This document shows, piece after piece, positions 22,581 through 33,774 of a DNA stretch of 64,000 bases. This DNA is from Lumbricus terrestris. Taxonomy: Eukaryota; Annelida; Clitellata; Crassiclitellata; Lumbricidae. The notes beneath the pieces are model-generated. The model did not search any database. It had not been told where the DNA came from and worked only from the letters and a program-made list of their open reading frames with translations. The translations under genes were made by a program, and so were the position numbers. Where the stretch lies: positions 11,827,294-11,891,293 of the forward strand of contig OX457044.1 in NCBI GenBank assembly GCA_949752735.1, read 5' to 3'. Numbering within the stretch: position 1 is the stretch's first letter; the number at the start of each line of letters is the position of its first letter.

Positions 22581-22689
22581 AGGTTCTTGAGCGTCCATGA
22601 TGTGACAGATGTTTACAGATGGTGTTGTGTTCAGCTATACAGTATGCACCCAATGTTGGCAAACAAATGTGGTTGTCGGGTAATTGTAA

Positions 22690-22790
22690 ATTTATATAGT
22701 ATCATTTCAAGATGGACTCCTCCAAGGCACAACACCAAACCATGATCGAAAACAATGGTTTTCAAACACGGAATAGGTGTCATTGTGCGG
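22690..22790 (-). mobile_element. LINE 3'-tail remnant
   Basis: 'TTATATAGTATCATTTCAAG' followed by 'ATGGACTCCTCCAAGGCAC' and 'AAACCATGATCGAAAACAATGG' resembles the complement of the LINE tail at 9305-9420. Strongly diverged. Confidence 0.5.
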
Positions 22791-23044
22791 TGGTTTTTAC
22801 TGGAGACTGCTAATTGGTTGGTAGTATTACTACACAGCTAATTCTTTTCCAATTAAACATTGTCAGCAAGGATTTAAGCTAAAAAAACTGTTGTAAAATA
22901 CCAGTATTACTTTGTGTGACAGACCATAGAACTTTAGACTTGAACTGCAAATTGCATTTCATAGAGTTTGCCTCAGCTTGTTCAACTTCTTGGTTATTTA
23001 GCACATATTTAGAAATGAAAGTTTATGGTCACATGTATGTTAAT

Positions 23045-23370
23045 ATGTTACTTACGCGTGGAGGAGATGGGGTCACGAGATTTCAGTGATTTGCATGCGG
23101 AGAAGGGGTCTCAGCAAAATGTAATTATGCAAAATAAATGTCTAATTATGACATCAACATTAGTCTATTTATAACTCTGTATTATCCTATAGTCAGTCAT
23201 CTGATGGTATTTTACTACCGTACACTAAACTTATATTCTGTTCAGATCTTAACAGTAAACCATAACAGTTAACAAACTTTAGCTAGCAAATGATATGTTT
23301 AACAAAAAAAGTTGCCTATGGTGATACAGGTTTCATAGATCTATGACTTTAGCTAAAATGGCCTTTGTAT
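23045..23370. repeat. Dispersed noncoding repeat, copy 1 of 3
   Basis: The stretch with 'AAAATAAATGTCTAATTATG', 'TTTATAACTCTGTATTATCC' and 'AGTAAACCATAACAGTTAAC' recurs at 30636-30880 and 38040-38420 in the same orientation. It has no reading frame. Copy 3 suggests inverted ends, so it may be a nonautonomous DNA element. Confidence 0.75.
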
Positions 23371-23577
23371 TGCAACCCACATATAACATGTTTTTGCTGA
23401 AAGAATTTGCTTATAAATTTTATTTAAACAGACAGAACTTAGAAGCTGAACCATAGAATTGTTTGACTAGTTATATCATGAAGTTGCATGACTCATGATC
23501 TGTCAGCCTGTGAAATTGGGTCTGATCAAATAACGCTAAACGCTGTAATAAGAGTCTACTTTCCATGCATAAATTCA

Positions 23578-23808
23578 TTATGTGGTAATTGTATCCATGG
23601 TCTTGTGCACCATCACACTGCAACGTAGCAAGAGTTTCGCATCATCAATTGCTTTCATTTTGTACTCGTCTATATTTCTCCATGTCTTTTCTTCGTTTAC
23701 ATTGTCAACGACATTGTGTGCTCGCCTTATCAAGTCCAGATACATTGCTAACTCCATAATATTACAAGTCCATAGAGTTTTACCTCTCTGTGGTAATAAT
23801 GACAACAC
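23578..23808 (-). other. Orphan open frame, possible exon
   Basis: A minus-strand frame of about 76 codons has balanced composition (LPQRGKTLWTCNIMELAMY, then VVDNVNEEKTWRNIDEYK) unlike the repeat-driven frames around it. I do not recognise it and found no neighbouring exon or clear splice pair. It could be part of a degraded mobile element. Confidence 0.25.
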
Positions 23809-24573
23809 TCTGGCATAAAGAGCAGATCGGCATCAATGTGGGATTGCTTCCCGCTACCCTCCCAAATGTCAACTCGGTCTTTCATTCATTCACAAGATGT
23901 TATTGCTAAAATGAGTATTCTATGTGACCATGTGTAGATATTGTGATCACATGTATGTGATCATGTGTAGATGTGATCACATGTATGTGTTCATGTGTAT
24001 GTGATCAGTGAGCATTGCATGGCTGCCTTGCATCAATTGGTTAATTTCGACTAATGACTTGTCATCATTTGTCAATACTATGACGAAAATTATAACAATA
24101 CACCAGTGTGTCAGTTTGAAATAATAAACACAGATTATTAGTATTCCATCATGACCAAATTTCGTGTCACTCATTAGAATTCGTTAGACTTCCTTTTTTC
24201 TTATGCTGGCCTTGCATAAAAAAACGCTAACAAAAGAAAGATTTACCTACTACACTGTGCACATGACAGCATGTTTCAGAACCCAAGCCTAGGAACAGAA
24301 AATGTTTGCTGCTGAGAGCAGTTTTGCTGCTGGATGATAATGATATTTGTTTTATTGTGCTCTTGAGGACATTAGGTCTACTGCAGCCAGTTACAATGAA
24401 ACAAATGATTAAAGAAAATTATTTTTAAAAATCAATTAAATCAGTGCAAGTGAGATAGAGGCGCCGAATGTCTGTATGGTACTCTGGATATGTATGGTAA
24501 TTTCTTTCGTCCTTCATCGGGAGTTCAAAGCTACCAGGACGTAAATTATACGGCTTACGGACCCGCGATGGGA

Positions 24574-24782
24574 ACAGGGCGCGATGGTGTAGTGGTGACA
24601 TCGTTGCCTTGAAGCCGGAAGGTTTGAGGTTCGAATCCACCTCAAATCGCCACATAGGGACATTAGGCAAGTCCTTCACTCGCAATTGCTCAGCACTTTG
24701 GCGTGAAACTCCGATGCAGTCCGCTGGGAGCGCCTCTAAGTAGAGCGCTTGAAGGGCGCTATAACAAGTGCACATACAAACA
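24574..24782 (+). mobile_element. tRNA-derived SINE, near full length
   Basis: The head carries a box-A-like TGGTGTAGTGG and a perfect box B GGTTCGAATCC about 30 bases apart, as in an RNA polymerase III promoter of tRNA type. The body (AGTCCTTCACTCGCAATTGC, GGCGTGAAACTCCGATGCAG) and tail (GGGAGCGCCTCTAAGTAG, CTTGAAGGGCGCTATAACAA) follow. The tail resembles the LINE 3' end at 31715-31785. Confidence 0.88.
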
Positions 24783-26252
24783 TGATATAATCGGAGGATG
24801 TAGCGGAGTAATGATTGGTGTGAATTGTACGAAGATATATTTTAAAAGTACAACGGTTCACATCAGGTTTGCAATTTAATTCTCATCTCCACATGCAGTC
24901 GACGCAATGATCGTTACATCAATAGGGTAACGTGACAATATGAACATTACAAATATCGCAACAAAGCAGTGTTAGTTTTTGTCCTCTGTAACAATGAAAC
25001 ATCAAGTATCAGTAGATGCTGTGTTAATTCCGATGTATTATACTAGTTACTATTTCGTAGAAGTTGCTGCCCAGCTAATTTCCAGTCAGGATTCAGTCAT
25101 CTTATACACTCGGGCTTTTTGCATGTATATTGTGTAGGCCTCTAAACAAATGACCAACACATTTTTTTAAACCAACATCAGGCTTCTACTGAGGTCATTA
25201 AACTGTGCACCCTTTTGCACAGTACTTCATGCATGCATACATGTACAAGGAAAACTTTGTCACAATTTAGCACATGATAAACTGCACAGAAGTGGAAACT
25301 TCATAGGAAACTTCCCCAGTGCTGCTATAGGTCTATGAAGTGTAGATCCATGTTATTTATGTACAGCTAAGATGAAAACTGCTTTTTGCTATGCAGTAGA
25401 ATGATTGCCCTGTAGACCATGTGGCACCATTTGACACCTTCGCACCGCACGAGACAGACAGCATTGGTTACACACATTTTTTTATGCAGTCAACCGCAAC
25501 GATGACGGAATGACATGACATACATGGTAGACATTATTATCACTTAGCAAACATAAACATGATGACTAGCTAAACAGTCCGACATGTATAGTTTCCGTTA
25601 TATGATGACAACCATGATCTGCTTCCATTCATTTACTTATATCAGTCTTTGACGTATCATCTGGGTGTGGATGATGCTGTCGCTTAGAACATTGCAAAGC
25701 TTCACAGGCGATGATCTGCATCACATTCACCCCGTATCTTTCGAATCATTTACCTTCAACTTAACATTTTATCGATTACTCTATTAATGATTCTCAAAGG
25801 GTCATATGGATTAAACATTTTGCTGACGTGGATAGTCACAAAATGGCATTTAAGGCAGAATTTCAAGGTTACAGCTTAAGTCTTTGATGATTATGCGCAC
25901 ATTCAGCTCATACACAGTTGCACACCTATTTCAAAACTGGGCAAATGGCTAACTACTCAACTTTGGGATGCGAGCCAATCTGGGTCCATCTTTACATAAC
26001 ATATACACTAGTAGTGACTTGTCATAGTGCGTTCTCTGGGAGTCCAATCAATACCCACCTTTTGTCACAATTAAAGAATGCGTTATTCTATAATAAGGTC
26101 ATTTTCTACAGTGGAATTAAATTTACGATGTGTGACATTGCGTCAACCACATTGTATCAGTATTTTGTGTTTCACTCTGATGGGTGTCCATACATCTTGC
26201 AATGCACTTGCTCTAATCGCAGTGCAGTCTGCCACAGATTCAAGTAGTATTC
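24783..26252. other. Region downstream of the VWC-domain gene
   Basis: A+T-rich DNA with no convincing exon. It should contain the 3' UTR of the minus-strand gene that ends at 26253. No further repeat of clear identity was seen. Confidence 0.4.
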
Positions 26253-29200
26253 TTACAGTTCAACGGACACAGGTGTTGTTCCTGATGAATGACAAGTTCC
26301 ATCTCTTCGAATTCCAGCGTCATCTTCACCATGACGTTGCTGTTGGCAACGGTCATCATTGTCATTCTCAACTGGATGCTCCAACATGCAATTGTTTCTG
26401 TTGGCAAAGTCTAGGTTGGCGAGCTCAGCATGAATACTACGTTCAATGAAGCTGCTGTGGGGTTTGGTGTTTGGCAGGCTGATGGGTCGAGACTGCTTGG
26501 CAACACTTTTACATGACACAGCAGGACCTATTTCTGCTGAATAACAATTGAACTTATGTCCAAAGCGCTGTGGTCTTTGAACCTTCTGACGAGCTGCCAA
26601 GTCATCAAAACGAGAAGTCTCCTGCAGCTGGTGCAAAATTCGACTGACTAAGTATTCGAAAGACTCCATGTGCTTTGACTTCTGCTTTTTTCCATTGTTC
26701 AAATGTTCATTATGTCTGTTAGAAGAATGCTTCTTGTGGCCTGGAACTAAATCTTTAACACCTTGCCGTAGCTGGTCTTTGAACATCAGACGACCCTTGT
26801 CATCACGTCCAGGTTTAACAGTAACTTTACAACTCTGATAGTTCAGCTCTGCCTCACCTGCATTAGAATAAAGCTCAGTGTTTTTGGGTGACAATTTTCT
26901 GTTAGTTTCAGCTGTGTTCTGGGCATCGGATTGAGCCTCCGCCAGCTTAGTGCCAATCAGTTGGTTACACTCTGAAATTCTTTCATTAGGAATCTCTCTC
27001 AAGCATTTTGTTGATGAAAATGACAAATCATCTGACAATGTATCTTGCAAACTCGTTGAATTACTGACGGATCTCTCCTCCTCATCATTTGTCAGATTAT
27101 TCATTGAAGGGTCAGATCTCTTAACAGTGGAATGATCTTCCTTAACTTTCCAGTCACACATGGAATAATTGTGACAGCCTTGCACAGGCAACGATGAAGT
27201 TGCCATTGACGTGGATATGATGGTGGAATTCATCGTATTCATTAAGCTATCGTTAGCAATGCAGTTATCCGCACCTGTTACTTCCATGCTAGCACCACTC
27301 AAGTCCTTCTTTTCAACAGGGCCAGCTATTTCCTTCAAATCAGTTAACCTGCTAGTGCCCCCTAGTGACAAATAACCAGAACCAGTTGACATTGTACCCT
27401 GAACAGTCACACCTTTTGATGCCTTAGGTAGAACACTTTTCGTGTGCTTCTTCTCTCCAGTTTCTGAACAAATGGAGTGAAACGATGCCTGCGAAGTTAT
27501 CGATTCTGAGCGTAGAAACTGGCGATAAACGGGTAAATCCGGAGAGAGTAAGCCTTGGGCTGGAGATGGAGGAAGCCCAATGTCAGGGCTCTCACTATTT
27601 TGACTATGAACTGCCATCAATGTACTTTCTAAGACCGTCTGTTTCACAGCCAATCCTCCTTGCCTGCGTTGTGTCATAATGTAGTCTGACTGATCCGTGT
27701 TAGCCAATAACTGAAGATTATTTCCATTATCCAATGTTGTGGCACTTCCATTTATGCAGAGCTGTGCCTTGGCTGAATTAGAATCACGAATGAATGAAGA
27801 GCTAGCATCATCATGAACCAGATGAACAAAGAGGCAGGAACTGGGGGAGGGATGGCCTGTTGCTTTCTTCTTCTTCTTCAGTGTTGACAATGCGTTGTAA
27901 CATTCACCCGTTAGATTCTGGGCCATGCTTGATCCCTTGACGGTGGGTCCCATGTCTGGTCCGCTGTATGACTGCGGCCGTGAAGGATATTTCGGCTTCT
28001 GCGTTTTCATAAATGAACTGCTAGACAGAAATGGTTTCGATTTGTCTTTAATATTCATTAGATTTACTGGCTTTTTCTCTTTTCTTGCGTCTGCTGTACA
28101 CAAAAGCTGACTAGATTTGAAATGAAGAGAAACCTCTGGAGCACTTCTCTGCATCAAACTGTTCTTACGACGTTCTGCGCCACAGACAGAAGAGAATCGT
28201 TTCACTCTTCTCTCATCATCTGCCGTCTTTGACTCCACAGTTGCTGCATTCAACGGGTCGGTGGGGTCACACATTGTCTCCAAGTCGTTCAGGTTTCTGG
28301 TGACTCTATCTGATGAAGATGTGGCTTCACAGGAATTAGTTGGCAGAAAGAGATGCTGGTCAATTGGGATTCTTTCCTTGGACATTCTGTCACGTCTGCT
28401 GATGTTGGTTGAAGAACGAGCTGCGTTGACAGCATGCTTAAGTAGAGATGAATGTGCCAACTTATTCTGCATTTTCAGCAGCACCTGTGGAGTTGATGAA
28501 ACCGATTTCATCTGACGAATTGCCGGATGCTTCAGAGCAGCGTCGTTAGATGATGAATGATTAAGTTCAGCCATCTGACTTGGTGCAGGTAGATTAGAAT
28601 CAGTTGACTTCAGTATTGCACTGAACATCTCTTCACTCCTTCTCTTATTTGTATATCCACGAGACGACGACACACATCCAATGCTGTCTTTCTTAATTCT
28701 TTTTTGGCCAGTGAGAACTGGCGATGACATTGTCAGCTCAGAATTGGAATCCAGATTCGGTTGGCTGAGTTCAATCAACTCTGACTGGAACGATTCCAAA
28801 GCAGACAAAGGTCTAAGTGAATGCCTATCCATCCACCTTGCATTTCCAAAGAGCATGACTGCGGTGGCAGCTGATACAGCCAGTGAATCTTCTTCATCTC
28901 TCACGTCTTCAGCATCACTTCCTCTCACCTCAGCGCCAGCATTTGTTTCTGTGTGAATGATATGATTGGACTGCGTTTCCACGTCGTCGGATGTCAGTTC
29001 GTACGGTGGAGGGTCGTCTGCTGGGATGTCGTCATCGTCAATTGGCTTTGGAGGAGAGTACGGAGGTGGTGGATCTTCATACGGTGGAAATTCAAATCCA
29101 ATGTCGAGTTGGTCAATGTTCGTCATGTACGCCAATCCATCGTTCACACTACGTCGATCGCTGTTCAAACCTTCAAAGCGAAACATTAATATTCTCATCA

Positions 29201-32200
29201 TCTTTAGATCTTACAATTTTTTCAGTTCTACAATTCATTGCAAGTACCATTAAATTATGCAACAAATGTTTAAGAACCTTTCAAAAGCAGCACTGTCCTA
29301 CCAGGTGCTAAAAGAAATTTTGTGCTGTCATAGTCGTCAAATGGGAAAAGACATATATATATATATGAAATCTAGCTGCACCAAGTTCTACAACATTTGC
29401 CGATGTCTTACAAATTTAATCTTGTATAGAACTGAGAGGAAGTGTTTTAATCCGCATGAAATGACACGAAGAACTAAAGATGATTAATTCAGGCATTAAA
29501 TTATTCAGGCATTAAATACAGCCGTTCACTAGACATAAAGATTAAAGTGACACAAAGAAGCATGCGAAAGAAGAAGCAATTCTTACGTCTCATGCTAATG
29601 AGAAGACGCCTCTGACGCAATCGATGTATCATGAAGATGAGAAGAGCAAAGATGAGAAGCGACGTTACAGCACTCGCCACAAGTCGGATACTTAGATTCA
29701 CACTGTTCGCATCTTCTGAAACAAAACAATTTTCATTAGGAAGCATTCACAACAGACTTCCTAAGAATGTGAAATACCAGCACACTGTTAACAGTTGTCC
29801 ACAGTTCTTGTGGGAAGCAGTGGTGTAGGGGTATGCGGTTCAGCGCCTTGGAGCTGGAAGGTTGAGGGTTCAAATCCACCTCAAGCTGCCACGTATGGAC
29901 CCTGAACAAGTCCTTCACACAATTGCTGAATGTGCTTTGGCGTGAAACTCCGATTCAGTGCCCACGCTGTAGTCGGGAACAACTCTGAGTAGCAGGGGCA
30001 GTGGGGCACTATAACAAGTGCTCATGGATATACTTAAACATCAAAAGGCCCGAGGTAATGGAAAATCTTCAACCAATTTAGATCATTTGTCAGTTTACAA
30101 AATTGTCTGGTAGTCATCTGTGTAGGGCTTCTGAGAGCTCCCAAAACGCATTAGATAAATTGTCTTGATACAGTCATACAATGTACGGTTCTAGACTGAG
30201 ATTTTCAAACTATGGCCTACTTGCCAATTATACAATCACATGCAACTCACTAGAATGCAAATCACCAAGCTGAGCTGTCTTCCTGTTGCAGAACATATTT
30301 AACATGTCATATGCTCTTTTTAGGATATGCTTCGCTTGATGCCCTGGCATATACGACGGAACTTTGCGCTTCAGTCTCTAGTCAGCTGGTTTGCCATTCA
30401 TTGTACTCCACAGCCATTGAGACAGTGAGACACAATGTCATGCAGCTGCCACGCTTCTTCACACAATTCAAGCCCATCAGTTACACTCTGTCTAGTACCG
30501 TCCGCTTGGACCAGTTGTCCATTGCATTTAGATTTGCTTTACTGTTACATGTGTAGGGCGCGGTGGTGTAAGGGTATGTTCGGTACCTTGGAGCCAGAAG
30601 GTTGCACGTTCGAATCCATCTCATGGGGTCTTGGCAAAATATATGTACGCAAAATAAATGTCTAATCATGACGTCAACATTACAATATTTATAACTCTGT
30701 AATCTGTATTATCCTATAGTCGTCCGATGGTATTTGACTACATTAAAATTATATTCCGGTCAGATCTAAACAGTAAACCACAACAGTCAACAAATTTTAG
30801 CTAGCAAATGTAATGTCTAACAAAATTACATAGTATCCTACGATAAAATACATGTTTCATAGATCACTTCCAAAAAATTTTTATTTATAAACTGTTCTCT
30901 ACTTACCATCTGTAACACTAAGCCATATCATCAATAATGATGCATAATTAATAACAAAAGCATAATTTGATGATCTAGCATTTAATAAATACAATTTATA
31001 GCCAGTAGACAGGATTTGATAACTAATTGAATTTTAATTTCTTGTAACTATCTTTCAAACATGACTTACTGAGCATGGGATAAATATGACTAGAGCCATT
31101 TCCATTGTTTTTCGGCATGTCCAGCGATGGCTCAATGCAACGGAAGTCACAGCATTCATTCTTCAGAGACTCGTACATTGAGCATTTCGGAGGTGAGCAC
31201 TGAACTGACCGACACATGACAGGAAATCCATTCTGACACTGGCACTTCTTGCATGGATCATCCTCTGGCATAAACTCAACGCCATCCTGGACACGGTAGC
31301 CATAGCGATCAGAGCAGTAAAGACCATCTGTGGCTACTAGAACATATAAAGCAAAACCCTTTAACAAGTCGTTAATTCATTCAACTGAATGCATACGTTA
31401 TACAAGGTATACCTGGTGGATGCCAAGAACAGGCTTTTATTTGGGACACTCATAGTGATTCAGTTTAATAACAGAAACTTGAGAACAAAAGTACTGTGCA
31501 ATAGAAAAGCCACATTATAAGTTAGAAAAATCAGTACCTGAAAATGCACTCGGAAGATAAGGCACAAAAGAGGTCTAAAACTCGAACTTCCACTATGCAG
31601 AACCATGCTTTCTCGGTGGTAGTACCCTCAGTCTGGAATGGTCTTCCTCTGACCCTCTGTTCTCCTTGTAAAAGTCCTTCTCAGGCTTTCCTCTCTCATC
31701 TTAAGACAGTTTTATTTGACTACGCTGAGGTTGGGAGTGCCTCTGAGTAGCCCCCTTGAAGAGGCGCTATATAAATGCATCTAATGAATGAATAAATAAA
31801 ACAGTTCTGCAGAAGTTTCACAATATCATACATGTCACACAAAGAATGGCAATACAAAAAGCATTGCATATAAAATCAATATTATCAAAATCTTCCTGTA
31901 AGAAATGTCTCAAGAAACCATTAATCCCATCTTCTTCCAGAAGCCAGACCAGTGTTTACTCAAAACACACCTCTCGGAGCTTTTACACACAATAGTTGGG
32001 AAGAAATTTCAAACTGGCTTATGTGAATAAATCATGATGGAATGAAAAACCCAAGTTGGGCATAGACACCAAAAATGAGATAATACATGTGTGAAAATAG
32101 GTTTCTCCATGTTTGCACCCTTGCAGGTAAACTTTACATGCTATCTGAAACTTTCCGATGTGATTGGCGTTATATAGTTCTGAGAAAGATATGACAACTA

Positions 32201-32478
32201 TTTAAATTATTTAGCAAATTGCAACTTTTCATTGGATAATAGCTATTTATCTATATGACTATAAAACCAGCCTCTGGCGACCGCATTTAGACTTGATGCA
32301 TGGCTCGTGCATAAGTTGGTGCCCTGTGGTTAGCTTTTAAGTAGCGTTCAAGATAATCTTTCGAACGCAAGATCGCGATTTTTTTACCTGTTGGAGACGC
32401 CCGAGCAATAGCCAGTGAATATCCAGCTAAATAGAAGTATGCAAACAGTGTTGCAACAGAAAGCCTCTCTGCGTTCAT
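26253..32478 (-). CDS. Single-pass membrane protein with VWC domain and long PPxY-containing tail (four exons)
   Basis: Exons (transcript order) 32478-32388, 31336-31070, 29715-29587 and 29170-26253 join in the same phase at all three junctions into 1134 codons plus stop. Residues 1-27 look like a signal peptide (hydrophobic core SVATLFAYFYLAGYSLAIA). One complete von Willebrand factor C domain follows with ten cysteines (C38, C59, C62, C64, C72, C77, C82, C92, C93, C97). A transmembrane helix at about 131-150 is followed by a basic stop-transfer HRLRQRR. The remaining 970 or so residues are low-complexity, Ser-rich and presumably cytoplasmic, with two PPPY motifs (about 197-200 and 216-219) that should bind WW domains, as in NEDD4-type ligases. 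An in-frame Met at 32508 would add ten residues. VWC plus TM plus PPxY recalls DGCR2/IDD-type proteins, but the LDLa and lectin domains are absent, so orthology is only a guess. Confidence 0.85.
29812..30026 (+). mobile_element. tRNA-derived SINE in intron of the VWC gene
   Basis: Box-A-like TGGTGTAGGGGT and box-B-like GGTTCAAATCC are followed by the same body and tail as the SINE at 24574 (AAGTCCTTCACACAATTGC, GGCGTGAAACTCCGATTCAG, GGGGCACTATAACAAGTG). It lies in the intron between the VWC and transmembrane exons, antisense to the gene. Confidence 0.85.
30551..30633 (+). mobile_element. SINE head fragment
   Basis: TGGTGTAAGGGT and GTTCGAATCC mark the tRNA-like head of the same SINE, cut after about 80 bases where it meets the dispersed repeat at 30636. 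Confidence 0.75.
30636..30880. repeat. Dispersed noncoding repeat, copy 2 of 3
   Basis: 'CAAAATAAATGTCTAATCATG', 'TTTATAACTCTGTAATCTG' and 'CAGTAAACCACAACAGTCAAC' match copies at 23045 and 38040 with point changes. Confidence 0.75.
31540..31800 (+). mobile_element. LINE 3' end with (ATGA)n tail
   Basis: The plus strand encodes FSVVVPSVWNGLPLTL and, further on, a SHLKTVLFDY-type end. The W-N-x-L-P and F-x-x-x-L-K-T-x-L-F motifs are characteristic of the C-terminus of L2/CR1-like non-LTR reverse transcriptases. The 3' UTR has 'GGGAGTGCCTCTGAGTAG' and 'CTTGAAGAGGCGCTATATAA', then a short ATGA repeat. It is 5'-truncated and lies in the first intron of the VWC gene, antisense. Confidence 0.82.
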
Positions 32479-32508
32479 CGTGGAAACCACTGAAGCTGCA
32501 TGTTTCAC

Positions 32509-33774
32509 CGCAGCTGCACTATGGACTTGCGAGTTGCGGCTATTCCTGCATCGTAATTCATTTGCAGAAATTGCATTTACATCTCAAGAAATAAAAGTAG
32601 TCGATGTCGACCACGATCAAACATGGCAGCCATTTGCAACTCGTTCAGTTGGTCAACACGTCTATCCAATTCTATCCAACGATGTAGACTGCAGCAGCTG
32701 TGATTGACAGATGCCAACTTCATGTGTTGGCATGAACGAACGAACTACGGACGAATACTAGATGAAAACTCCATGATAAATAATGTTATCAGTTCGTCAT
32801 AAATTCAGACATTCTCGTATATTTTTTATATTATCATGCTTTAGGATAAAACAGCGGCACTACAAAATATACAGATGCAAAACTTCTTCTAAGACATACT
32901 CCATATCTTCTAAGCTAATTAATTATGTCAAATGATCTAATTCTCATATCACCCTAGTATAAAAACGTCAAATCATTCCTTTTTGCAATTATTTACGTAA
33001 TTTCCTACACTCATCCTATAAGATTGATTCAATTGTTATGGACATAAACAATTTTAGGTAGCCTATAATTGTGTTTCATTTGTTGAACTAATTTGTGTAC
33101 CTGATAGCGGTGTGTCTATCAGTTTTGTTGCCAATTAAACGAATAGAATAATAATAATTATAATTAATTAATTATTAAACAAGTTGTTTAGGATATCCTA
33201 AAAATAATGGTTACGAAGAGCGCCCGGAGGGATCGATCGGTCGACGGTTCACACAATCCTCCCAAAGAACCTTTGGGAGGATTGTAACAGAGACATCGTA
33301 ACAGAGACACAGAAGAGACAGACAGACAGACAGAAAGAGAGAGAGAGAGAAAGAGAGAGATTTCGAACAGGGAATAGGCCTACTAGCGGGAGTTGTTCCA
33401 AAGATGCGAGACACCTATGGTTATGGAGCGATTGGAAGTGCTAGAGTGGAAGAGAAACGGGTTGAACGACATAGTTAAGATCTTTGTTTGGATCCTGAAT
33501 AATATTCCGAAGACAGAACTACTCAGATTCAAGCGTGCTGTACTGGTAAAATAAATTTTTGTCTCGAGGAAAATAATTAATTAAAGCCAACAATCAGTAG
33601 ACAGAAGTGGGTAAACGACGCAAGAAAGAATTTTTGAAATTATCAAAGCGCTATAAAACTGTCTTGTGGCTGAATATCGAACATCGACTTATATTGAACC
33701 TGCTTGTTTTAAATTTTCAGATTAAGCGCGTCATTGAGTTTAGGAATTTGAATATTTTAAAGGCTAATTTAATC
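32509..33774. promoter_or_regulatory. Shared region between divergent genes
   Basis: About 1.3 kb separates the first coding exons of the VWC gene (minus) and the 236-aa membrane protein (plus), so both promoters should lie here. A likely acceptor (ttaaattttcag, ending 33720) suggests that the plus gene has an intron in its 5' UTR. A CAGA/GA-rich tract occupies about 33310-33361. Confidence 0.45.
33253..33285. repeat. Perfect hairpin, 15-bp stem and 3-nt loop
   Basis: ACAATCCTCCCAAAG (33253-33267) is followed by AAC and the exact complement (33271-33285). It lies between the divergent VWC and multi-pass membrane protein genes. It could be a structured RNA element, a protein-binding palindrome, or a chance product of a repeat. 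Confidence 0.9.

Noticed and set aside
24590..24660. A tRNA gene from the A and B boxes
   Set aside because: The boxes belong to a SINE head: the same body and tail follow in other copies, and the acceptor stem is not maintained.
28953..29311. Plus-strand frames of 78-106 codons
   Set aside because: They are antisense to the PPxY-coding part of the VWC gene, where splice phase and domain evidence support the minus strand.
33607..33774. An N-terminal extension of the 236-aa membrane protein
   Set aside because: The frame lacks an ATG before 33775 and a splice acceptor interrupts it at 33720, so it is taken as 5' UTR intron and leader.
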